Below the pieces are notes generated by a model. The model was not told the origin of the DNA, searched no databases, and was given only the letters and a program-made list of their open reading frames with translations. From positions 124,001 through 188,000 of the forward strand of contig NZ_BBZJ01000025.1 of the NCBI RefSeq assembly GCF_001417775.1: a stretch of 64,000 bases of DNA, written 5' to 3'. Shown one piece after another: positions 33,503 through 41,035 of this stretch. Position 1 is the first letter of the stretch, and every line of letters starts with the position of its first letter. This stretch comes from Streptomyces sp. TP-A0356 (GTDB taxonomy: Bacteria; Actinomycetota; Actinomycetes; Streptomycetales; Streptomycetaceae). The position numbers and the translations under genes are program-made.

Positions 33503-34300
33503 TCAGTCCACCAGCCGCTCGCGCAGCCGCTCCCGTGCTGCCGGAGTGATCCCGAGACCCCGCTCCAGATATGCGTCGACGCCGCCCCAGGTCTCCTCGA
33601 CCGTCTCGATCGCCGCCGCCAGATACTCCGCGCGCGCCTCGAACAGGGGACTGAGGAGCTCCATCACCTCGGGCGAGTACGCGTCCGCCGACGAACCGTT
33701 GCGGTGCACCTTGTACCGGCGGTGCTTGGCGTTCGACTCCAGGTAGTCCGCGACGATCGCCTCGCGCTCCACCCCGAGGGCCAGCAGCGTCACCGCGATC
33801 GACAGGCCCGCGCGGTCCTTGCCCGCCGCGCAGTGCATCAGCGCGGGCACGCTGTCCTCGGCCAGCGCGTGCAGCACCTGGGAGTGCTCGGTCGTGCGCT
33901 CCTTGACGATGGAGCGGTACGACATGATCATCCGGTTGGCGGCCCTGCCGTCGGCGAGGATCGTGCGCAGCTGCTCGAGATCGCCGTCGCGGACCATCTT
34001 CCAGAACTCGGCGCCGTCGGCCGGGTCGGTCAGCGGCAGGTTGACGTTGCGCACGCCCGGCAGCTCGACGTCCGGACCCTCCAGCTTCTTGTCCGCCGCG
34101 TTGCGGAAGTCGAAGATCGTGTGCAGGCCGAGGGAGGCGAGGAACGCCGCGTCCCCCTCCGTCGCGTGCGCGAGATGACCGCTGCGGAAGAGCACTCCGT
34201 GCCGCACCCGCCGTCCGTCCACGGTCGGCAGCCCGCCCACGTCACGGAAGTTGCGCACGCCGGTCAGCTCGGGCTCTATCGACGGGACCTGCTGCGTCAC
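33503..34300 (-). CDS. Tyrosine phosphatase, DSP/LMW-like (PtpB family)
   Basis: 265 residues. The P-loop is H156-C157-AAGKDR163, the form found in mycobacterial PtpB and related lipid/tyrosine phosphatases; D or E general acid is less certain. N-terminal GVRNFRDVGGLPT is typical. GTG 34300 with AGGAG 5-6 nt upstream is preferred over the longer ATG start at 34351. Convergent with the DUF6126 gene and divergent from the alpha-galactosidase gene. Substrate is unknown; both phosphotyrosine and phosphoinositide are options. Confidence 0.88.
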   Translation of the reverse strand: MTQQVPSIEPELTGVRNFRDVGGLPTVDGRRVRHGVLFRSGHLAHATEGDAAFLASLGLHTIFDFRNAADKKLEGPDVELPGVRNVNLPLTDPADGAEFWKMVRDGDLEQLRTILADGRAANRMIMSYRSIVKERTTEHSQVLHALAEDSVPALMHCAAGKDRAGLSIAVTLLALGVEREAIVADYLESNAKHRRYKVHRNGSSADAYSPEVMELLSPLFEARAEYLAAAIETVEETWGGVDAYLERGLGITPAARERLRERLVD

Positions 34301-34494
34301 GAGGGCTCCTCCCATCCGTCCGCCGGCGCTGCTCGCCGACGGGCCGGGCATTGACGATACGACATCGGTTCATCAGGCAATCATCGAAGACCGCACGCAG
34401 CGCTGAACCTGGGGGGGAAGACGTTGCCCCCGAGGCACCCCACCCCCGATGATGTTGGTGCCTGATCGCACCTGTTCGGATCCGTGGGGGCTTG

Positions 34495-36612
34495 ATGTTG
34501 GAGATCGGCGAGGACGGACGTACCTGGCTGCTGTCGGGGCCCACGAGCAGTTACGCCCTGCGTGTCACCGAGGGCGGCGAGCTGCTGCATCTGCACTGGG
34601 GCCCGCGCATCGACCTCGCCGACGCCGAGGCCCTCGCCGCCCTGCCGGCACCCCGGTACCGGCCCTTCGAGTCCCCGCTCGACGGCCATGAGGAGTACCC
34701 GGTCGAGGGCGGCCCCCGCTTCGTACGCCCCGCCCTGTCCGTGCGCACCGAGGAGCGCCGCGGCACCGAATGGGCCTTCGCGGGGTACGAGACGGACGAC
34801 ACCGACGACACCGACGACACCGACGACACCGATGACGCCGACGACGAGCACCTGCGGCTGCGGTTCACCGACGCCGGGCTCCTGATCACCCTCCACTACC
34901 GGATGCGTGGCGATGTCGTCGAGCGCTGGGTGACCCTCGCCAACGAGGGCCCGGCCACCGTCGAGCTCCTCCGCGCCGACTCGGCGACCTGGACCCTGCC
35001 CGAGCGCGAGGGCTGGCGGCTGTCGCAGCTGCACGGCCGCTGGGCCGCCGAGTCCCGGCTCGTACGGTCGGCCTTGACGTACGGGGAGAAGATCATCGGC
35101 AGTCGGCGCGGCCACACCGGGCACCAGCATCTGCCGTGGGTCGCCCTCGACACGGACGCGACGGAGGAGCGCGGCGAGGTCTACGGCTGCGCGCTCGCCT
35201 GGTCGGGCTCCTGGCGGATCGCGGTGGCACAGCTCCCCGACGCCCGCGTCCAGATCACCGGTGGGGCCGGATACGACGACTCCGGCCTGCTGCGCCTGGC
35301 GGCGGGGGAGACCTTCACCAGCCCCGTCTTCGCCGGGCTGTGGAGCGACGGCGGTTTCGGCGGTGCGAGCCGCGCCTGGCACGCCTACCAGCGGGCGTAC
35401 GTCATCCCGGACGCGGACCGGGACCGGCCCGTGCTGTACAACTCGTGGGAGGCCACCGAGTTCGACATCTCGGAGGAACAGCAGGCGGCGCTCGCGCGGC
35501 GGGCGGCGGCGATCGGTGTCGAGCTGTTCGTGGTCGACGACGGCTGGTTCGGCGCTCGGACGAGCGACCGGGCCGGCCTCGGCGACTGGCGGCCCAACCC
35601 CGACCGGTTCCCCTCGGGCCTCAAGCCGCTCGCCGACTACGTCCACTCACTCGGGATGCGGTTCGGCATCTGGGTGGAGCCCGAGATGGTCAATCCGGAC
35701 AGCGACCTGTATCGCGCGCACCCCGACTGGGTGCAGTACCAGTCAGGGCGGAGGCGGACGGAGTTCCGCAATCAGCTCGTGCTCAACCTCGCGCGCGAGG
35801 ACGTCCAGGAGTACCTCTGGGAGCAGCTCGACGCACTGCTCTCCAGTGCCCCGATCGACTATGTGAAGTGGGACTTCAACCGCTGCTTCACCGACGCCGG
35901 CTGGCCCGGCGAGCCCTATCCGCAGAGGATGTGGGTCGACCATGTCCGCGCGCTGTACACCCTGTTGGACCGCCTGCGGGCCGCGCACCCCGATGTCGCC
36001 TTCGAGTCCTGCTCGGGCGGCGGCGGCCGGATCGACCTCGGCGTCATGAGCCGTACGGACCAGGTGTGGACGTCCGACAACACCGATCCGCTCGACCGGC
36101 TCGCCATCCAGCACGGCTTCAGCCAGATCCATCCGGCCCGGGTCATGGCCGCCTGGGTGACCGACAGCCCGAACACCCAACTCAACGGGCGGGCCAGCTC
36201 GCTGCGGTTCCGGTTCGTGAGCGCCATGGCCGGGGTGCTCGGCGTCGGCGGCGACCTCGCGGAGTGGACCGAGGGGGAGCTGGCCGAGGCCCGGGACTGG
36301 GTCGGTCTCTACAAGGAGATCCGCCCCGTCGTCCAGCGCGGCGATCTGTACCGGCTGCGGCCCCCCACGGGCGGACTGAGCGCGGTCCAGTACGTCCTCG
36401 GCGACGAGACGGTCGTCCTCGCCTGGCTCCAGGCGCAGCACCACGGAGAGCCGGTCGCTCCGCTGCGGTTGCGCGGCCTCGACCCGGCGGCGACGTATGA
36501 ATGGCGTGAAACAGGCGAAGTGCACCGGGGTGCGCTGCTGTTGCATCACGGGCTGCGGACCGGGCTGCGCGGTGACTTCGACGCGACGGTCATCCGGCTA
36601 CGACGTGTCTGA
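34495..36612 (+). CDS. GH36 alpha-galactosidase
   Basis: 705-residue glycoside hydrolase cleaving alpha-1,6-galactosides such as melibiose or raffinose. The nucleophile is D460 in YVKWDFNRC and the acid/base D528 in TSDNTDP. SCSGGGGRIDLG and FVVDDGWFG are other family landmarks. N-terminal beta domain, central TIM barrel and C-terminal beta domain fit the usual length. No signal peptide, so intracellular. An acidic TDD tandem repeat interrupts the N-terminal domain at about residues 100-117. ATG 34495 with GGGGG just upstream. Confidence 0.92.
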   Translation: MLEIGEDGRTWLLSGPTSSYALRVTEGGELLHLHWGPRIDLADAEALAALPAPRYRPFESPLDGHEEYPVEGGPRFVRPALSVRTEERRGTEWAFAGYETDDTDDTDDTDDTDDADDEHLRLRFTDAGLLITLHYRMRGDVVERWVTLANEGPATVELLRADSATWTLPEREGWRLSQLHGRWAAESRLVRSALTYGEKIIGSRRGHTGHQHLPWVALDTDATEERGEVYGCALAWSGSWRIAVAQLPDARVQITGGAGYDDSGLLRLAAGETFTSPVFAGLWSDGGFGGASRAWHAYQRAYVIPDADRDRPVLYNSWEATEFDISEEQQAALARRAAAIGVELFVVDDGWFGARTSDRAGLGDWRPNPDRFPSGLKPLADYVHSLGMRFGIWVEPEMVNPDSDLYRAHPDWVQYQSGRRRTEFRNQLVLNLAREDVQEYLWEQLDALLSSAPIDYVKWDFNRCFTDAGWPGEPYPQRMWVDHVRALYTLLDRLRAAHPDVAFESCSGGGGRIDLGVMSRTDQVWTSDNTDPLDRLAIQHGFSQIHPARVMAAWVTDSPNTQLNGRASSLRFRFVSAMAGVLGVGGDLAEWTEGELAEARDWVGLYKEIRPVVQRGDLYRLRPPTGGLSAVQYVLGDETVVLAWLQAQHHGEPVAPLRLRGLDPAATYEWRETGEVHRGALLLHHGLRTGLRGDFDATVIRLRRV
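34792..34845 (+). repeat. 9-bp in-frame tandem repeat (TDD codons)
   Basis: Six 9-nt units, mostly ACCGACGAC, encode Thr-Asp-Asp (last unit Ala-Asp-Asp) within the alpha-galactosidase gene. The near-identity of the central units indicates recent slippage-type expansion and potential length variation between strains. The insertion is in a surface-type region and keeps the frame. Confidence 0.85.
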
Positions 36613-36829
36613 GAGCTCCGACCGCAGCGGCGGGCGCCCGGACCTGCAACGGTGAAGGCCGGGGACCGGACTTCCGGGATGGCCGGGTTCCGGGTCCGGC
36701 GGCTCCCAACACCCCTGTTCGGAGGGATATTCCAGAACACCCCAGATTCGGCGAGTGGTCTATCTCACCGCCCGTCAACCCCTTCCTACGGTCGCGTAGC
36801 TCACATCCCAAGGGGAATCATGGGCCGAT

Positions 36830-37648
36830 GTGGCACACGATTCGAAGAATGACAGCAGATCAGTGATCGGGTCGTACGTGGCGGTGGGGGACAGCTTCAC
36901 CGAGGGCGTCGGCGACCCCGGCCCCGATGGGCGGTTCGTCGGCTGGGCCGACCGGTTCGCGGTGCTCCTCGCCGACCGGCGTCCCGAGGGCGACTTCAAC
37001 TACACGAACCTCGCCGTGCGCGGCAGACTGCTCGACCAGATCGTCGCGGACCAGGTCCCCAAGGCCATCGAACTCGGCCCGGACCTGGTCTCGTTCTCCG
37101 CGGGCGGCAACGACATCATCCGGCCCGGCACCGACCCCGACGAGGTCGCCGAGCGCTTCGAGCGCGCCGTCGCCGACCTCACCTCCGCTGTCGGCACCGT
37201 CATGGTGACCACCGGCTTCGACACCCGTGGCGTACCCGTGCTCAGGCATCTGCGCGGCAAGATCGCCACCTACAACGGGCACGTCCGGGCGATCGCCGAC
37301 CGGCACGGCTGCCCGGTCCTGGACCTGTGGTCGCTGAAGACCATCCAGGACCGGCGCGCCTGGGACGACGACCGTCTCCACCTCTCGCCCGAGGGGCACA
37401 CCCGGGTGGCTCTGCGGGCCGGCCAGGTGCTCGGCATCGAGGTGCCGGCCGATCCGGACCAGCCATGGCCGCCGCTGCCGCCGCGCGGCACGCTCGAAGT
37501 GCGGCGCGATGACATCCACTGGGCCCGCGAGCACCTGGTCCCGTGGATCGGGCGCCGGTTGCGCGGCGAGTCCTCCGGCGACCGTGTCGTGGCGAAGGGC
37601 ACCCTGTCACCGGACGACATCAAGATGCGGATCACCCAGGCGGTCTGA
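36830..37648 (+). CDS. SGNH/GDSL hydrolase
   Basis: 272-residue esterase-type hydrolase. Block I is VAVGDSFTEG with S22, block III is SAGGNDI and block V is DRLHLSPEGH with the catalytic Asp and His. No signal peptide. GTG 36830 is the annotated start but has no ribosome-binding site at proper distance; AAGGGG is instead placed for an ATG at 36820 that opens a 10-codon frame overlapping this gene. A GTG near codon 12 (VIGSYVAVGDS) is another option. Natural substrate unknown. Confidence 0.87.
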   Translation: MAHDSKNDSRSVIGSYVAVGDSFTEGVGDPGPDGRFVGWADRFAVLLADRRPEGDFNYTNLAVRGRLLDQIVADQVPKAIELGPDLVSFSAGGNDIIRPGTDPDEVAERFERAVADLTSAVGTVMVTTGFDTRGVPVLRHLRGKIATYNGHVRAIADRHGCPVLDLWSLKTIQDRRAWDDDRLHLSPEGHTRVALRAGQVLGIEVPADPDQPWPPLPPRGTLEVRRDDIHWAREHLVPWIGRRLRGESSGDRVVAKGTLSPDDIKMRITQAV

Positions 37649-37683
37649 CCGGTCCGCCCGTGGAGACCGGCCCATCGAGTGCG

Positions 37684-37704
37684 GCCCGGGCGGTGCGCCC
37701 GGGC
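37684..37704. terminator. Terminator hairpin between convergent genes
   Basis: GCCCGGGCG / CGCCCGGGC is a perfect 9-bp stem with a 3-nt loop. It lies between the SGNH hydrolase gene (+) and the TetR gene (-). Confidence 0.75.
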
Positions 37705-37729
37705 CCCCGGTGTCCGGGCGCGTGGGCGG

Positions 37730-38350
37730 TCAGCCCCTCGTCGTGGTCAACGCCTCGCGTTCCAGGCCGAGTTCGCGCGCGAGTGTCTCGTCGACCCATT
37801 CCTGCGCACGCGCCCGTGACACCGTGCCCTCGTACGCCGTCATCTGTACGGCGAGTCCGTCGAGCAGCGCGGTCAGCCGCAGCGCGGTCCCCGCGGGGTC
37901 GGGGCAGCGGAACTCGCCCGCGGCCACTCCCTCCGCGACGACCTCGGTGATCGCGGCCTTCCACTGCCGGTCGAGGTCCCGGGTGACCTCCCGCAGCGCG
38001 GGCTCGCGCAGCGCCGACGCCCAGCCCTCGATCCACAGCCGCCAGCCCTTGGCCTGCCCGGTCGGCGCGTACCAGCGCACCGCGGCCCGCAGCCGGCGCA
38101 GCGCCGACGTACGACGGCCGAGCAGCTTGCGCAGATGCGCCAGATCGTCCTCGGCGGCGTAGGCGAACGCCTCCGCGACCAGCTTCTCCTTGGTCGAGAA
38201 GTGGTACAGCACCAGCGCGTTGCTCACCCCGAGTGCCGACGCCACGTCGGCGATCCGCACCGCCGCCACGCCCCGCGCCTCGATCTGCCCGACGGCGGCC
38301 CGCAGCAGTTCCTCACGTCGCTGGGCCACGCTCAACCGCACCCTCGTCAC
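37730..38350 (-). CDS. TetR family regulator
   Basis: 206 residues. The N-terminal HTH reads LLRAAVGQIEARGVAAVRI then VASALGVSNALVLYHFSTKE, the standard TetR pattern; the rest is an all-helical ligand/dimerisation domain. GTG 38350 is the likely start. The next gene upstream is a broken dehydrogenase on the same strand, so its original target may be lost; other targets cannot be named. Confidence 0.9.
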   Translation of the reverse strand: MTRVRLSVAQRREELLRAAVGQIEARGVAAVRIADVASALGVSNALVLYHFSTKEKLVAEAFAYAAEDDLAHLRKLLGRRTSALRRLRAAVRWYAPTGQAKGWRLWIEGWASALREPALREVTRDLDRQWKAAITEVVAEGVAAGEFRCPDPAGTALRLTALLDGLAVQMTAYEGTVSRARAQEWVDETLARELGLEREALTTTRG

Positions 38351-38364
38351 GCGGCAACCCTACG

Positions 38365-38880
38365 TCACCGGTACCAGCCGTACCGCTCCGCGATCGCGGG
38401 CAGTCCGTCGGCCACGAGCGCGTGCGCGGCGGCCCGCGCACTCCTACCGTCGGCCTCCGCCCGGTCCAGCACGCGGCCGACCAGGGCCCGCATCGCGCGC
38501 CGCGTGTGCGTGAGCGCCTCCTCCGCGTCCGCTCGTACGTCGCCGAACAGCGTCCACCACCAGGCCTTCGTCCCGGAGTTGACCACCACGTCCGGCAGCA
38601 CGGTCACCCCGCGAGCGGCGAGGAGTTCCTCCGCCGCGGGCCGCGCGGGCATGTCGGCCGCCTCGACGATCCATCGAGCGCCGATCCGCCCCTGGTTGCC
38701 GGTGTCGACGGCGTACGAGACCGCCGCCGGCACCAGCACCTCGGCCTCGGCCGACAGCCGGGCAGCGCCCGGCAGTTCGCGGTCGGCGGGGCGCCGCGCG
38801 GAGCGGTCCACCGTCCCGTACACGTCACGCGCGGCGAGCAGCGACTCGACATCGAGCCCATCGGCGTTGACCAGACACGG
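38365..38880 (-). pseudogene. Remnant of a Glu/Leu/Phe/Val dehydrogenase (C-terminal half)
   Basis: Family homology begins near VNADGLDVESLLA and runs to the stop, covering only the C-terminal part of the NAD domain (about 165 of 400 residues): AAVSYAVDTGN and PDVVVNSGTKAWWW are recognisable. The substrate-binding domain and the glycine-rich NAD loop are missing. The frame continues to 39072, but that upstream part is non-homologous. I read it as a deletion remnant rather than a functional gene. Confidence 0.65.
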
Positions 38881-38985
38881 GCCAGGCGGCACCTCCGGTC
38901 GTCGAACCGGTGCGGGCGCTCCGAGCGGGCGCCCTCGACCGGTACGACGGACCGGCGCCCCGGGGGATGTGACATCCGGGCCCCG

Positions 38986-39017
38986 CATCGCGCCGTGTGC
39001 CGGGACATCGCGCTGTG
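38986..39017. repeat. Direct repeat upstream of the metallo-hydrolase gene
   Basis: CATCGCGCCGTG (38986-38997) and CATCGCGCTGTG (39006-39017) match at 11 of 12 positions, 20 bp apart. They lie 70-100 bp before the next gene and before a -10-like CATAAT. A tandem binding site is plausible. Confidence 0.35.
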
Positions 39018-39086
39018 ACACAGCCGACCCGGCGCTGTCGGAGGGCCGACCATAATGGGAGGCCCGCACCATTCACTGGAGGTCCC

Positions 39087-40280
39087 GTGACCGGTTTCCG
39101 TTCCCTGCGCTCCGGGCTCCGCGCGCTGCAGCCCGCCGCCTTCGGCGCGGACCCGAGTGGCGAGCGCTTGGCGCGCATCCGCAGATCGCCGCACTTCGCG
39201 GACGGTGCCTTCGTGAACCCCGAGGGCACCAGGACCCGCCCGTCGGGCGGGTCCGCGCTGGAGCTGGCGAAGGTCTTCTTCCGTAAGGAGGCCCGGGTCC
39301 GCCGCGCCCCGGCCGGCACGGTGCCGGTGCACCCGACGACGTACGCCGACCTGGCCAAGCCTCCGGTGAGCGGGCTGCGGCTGACCTGGATGGGGCACTC
39401 CAGCGTGCTCGCCGAGATCGACGGACACCGGGTGCTGTTCGATCCGGTGTGGGGCGAGCGCTGCTCCCCCTTCGACTTCGTCGGCCCCAAGCGGCTGCAC
39501 CCGGTGCCCCTGCCGGCGGCCGCGCTCGGCCCGGTCGACGTCGTGGTGATCTCCCACGACCACTACGACCACCTCGACCTGCCCACCATCAAGGCCCTGG
39601 CCGGCACGGACACCGTGTTCGCGATACCGCTCGGAGTCGGCGCCCACCTGGAACACTGGGGTGTCCCCTCGGACCGGCTGCGCGAGCTGGACTGGCACGA
39701 GTCCACGAAGGTCGGCGGCATCACCCTGACCGCGACACCCGCCCGCCACTTCTGCGGCCGCGGCCTGCGCAACGGACAGCACACGCTGTGGGCGTCGTGG
39801 TCCGTGGCCGGCGACGAGCACCGGATCTACCACAGCGGCGACACCGGCTACTTCGAGGGCTTCAAGGGCATCGGCGCGGAACACGGCCCCTTCGATGCCA
39901 CGATGATCCAGATCGGTGCCTACTCGGAGTTCTGGCCGGACATCCACATGACTCCCGAGGAAGGCACGCGTGCCCACCTCGACCTGCAGGGCGGGCAGCC
40001 GCACGGCGTGCTGCTGCCGATCCACTGGGCCACCTTCAACCTTGCCCCGCATCCCTGGGCGGAGCCCGGTGAGTGGACGAAGGACGCCGCCGAGGAGGCC
40101 GGCCAGGCGGTGGCGCTTCCCCGGCCCGGGGAGCCTTTCGAACCTTCCGGGGAGATCCCCGTGGATCCCTGGTGGCGAGCGGTGTCCGCGCCCATCGCAC
40201 ACCCGTGGCGCCGCCCGGAGGCGCGACCGGAGAGCGTACCGCCCGCCCGGCGCGATCTGGACCTCGCGGGCGAGCGCTGA
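39087..40280 (+). CDS. Metallo-beta-lactamase-fold hydrolase (NAPE-PLD/UlaG-like)
   Basis: 397 residues. The metal motif is H157-D-H159-Y-D161-H162 (SHDHYDHLD); further ligands lie in TPARHFCGRG and YHSGDTGY. LTWMGHSSVLAEIDG and PIHWATFN are typical of the branch that includes N-acyl-phosphatidylethanolamine phospholipase D. It may act on a phosphodiester lipid. GTG 39087 has TGGAGG upstream; the longer frame lacks homology. Confidence 0.88.
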   Translation: MTGFRSLRSGLRALQPAAFGADPSGERLARIRRSPHFADGAFVNPEGTRTRPSGGSALELAKVFFRKEARVRRAPAGTVPVHPTTYADLAKPPVSGLRLTWMGHSSVLAEIDGHRVLFDPVWGERCSPFDFVGPKRLHPVPLPAAALGPVDVVVISHDHYDHLDLPTIKALAGTDTVFAIPLGVGAHLEHWGVPSDRLRELDWHESTKVGGITLTATPARHFCGRGLRNGQHTLWASWSVAGDEHRIYHSGDTGYFEGFKGIGAEHGPFDATMIQIGAYSEFWPDIHMTPEEGTRAHLDLQGGQPHGVLLPIHWATFNLAPHPWAEPGEWTKDAAEEAGQAVALPRPGEPFEPSGEIPVDPWWRAVSAPIAHPWRRPEARPESVPPARRDLDLAGER

Positions 40281-40364
40281 TGCCGCGCCGGGCGCCGGTG
40301 GTGCCGCAGCGGCTGAGGTCGTCGGGGGCCCGCCCGCCCGGGGGACCGTTCGAGGGCGGGTCAG

Positions 40365-40588
40365 TCAGCGCATGGTGAGCACCATCCGGAAGCGGGCGGC
40401 GCCCGAGAGCATCCTCTGACAGGCCTCGGCGGCACGGTCCAGCGGCATGGTCTCGACCATCGGGCGGATCCCGTGCAGGGCGCCGAACGCCATGATGTCC
40501 TGCACATCCTGCGCCGTGCAATCCGTACATGGCCGGGGCCCGGCTCGGGCACCTCACGCTCGGCGATCTCGAACGGCCCGCCGCGCAC
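40365..40588 (-). pseudogene. Zinc alcohol dehydrogenase remnant (internal deletion plus frameshift)
   Basis: On the minus strand an N-terminal GroES-like beginning (RGGPFEIAEREVPEPGPG) is followed within about 30 bp, in another frame, by the C-terminal end of an alcohol dehydrogenase (DIMAFGALHGIRPMVETM ... RFRMVLTMR, stop 40365-40367). About 300 central residues are gone. It lies in the 755-bp gap 40281-41035 between the metallo-hydrolase and the conservon. In the remainder of that gap (40600-41035) I see no gene; it should hold the conservon promoter. Confidence 0.7.
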
Positions 40589-41035
40589 CGAGGCGTCGCC
40601 GTCGACACTGCGGGTGACCCTTCCGGAGGGGGTGCCGCGGGCCCGGGGGGCCGCAGATGGTCCCCGCCGGCCGATCCGCGGTTGATGTCCCGGCGGCGGC
40701 GAGGCCCGAGGAGGGGAGTACTCCCCGGCCCTCGCCCTCCGCTCGCGACCGCTTCTGACCAGCTCCGACCGGTTGGATGGCGGTCGGGAACGTATTCCTG
40801 GGACGGTTATCGGTCTGTCGTACGAGGCGTCACACCAGGGCGGGAAGCTCTCCGTAGGACTTCGTCAACAGCCCACCGCACCTGCCTCAATGGCGACTAC
40901 TCTGAGTGGCGGTCGAGTGACGCAGAGCCGAATTCTTCGGTTCTCGTGCCCGGCGCCGCGATGGCGCATGCCCGAGTCGCGTCGCAGACCCGCGGGAGCC
41001 CCCACGCCCCTGACGCCCCCAGTACGAGGACACCG

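Noticed and set aside
34372..34466. Inverted repeat ATCAGGCA/TGCCTGAT upstream of the alpha-galactosidase gene
   Set aside because: Arms are 8 bp and 79 nt apart, too weak and distant to call an operator by eye.
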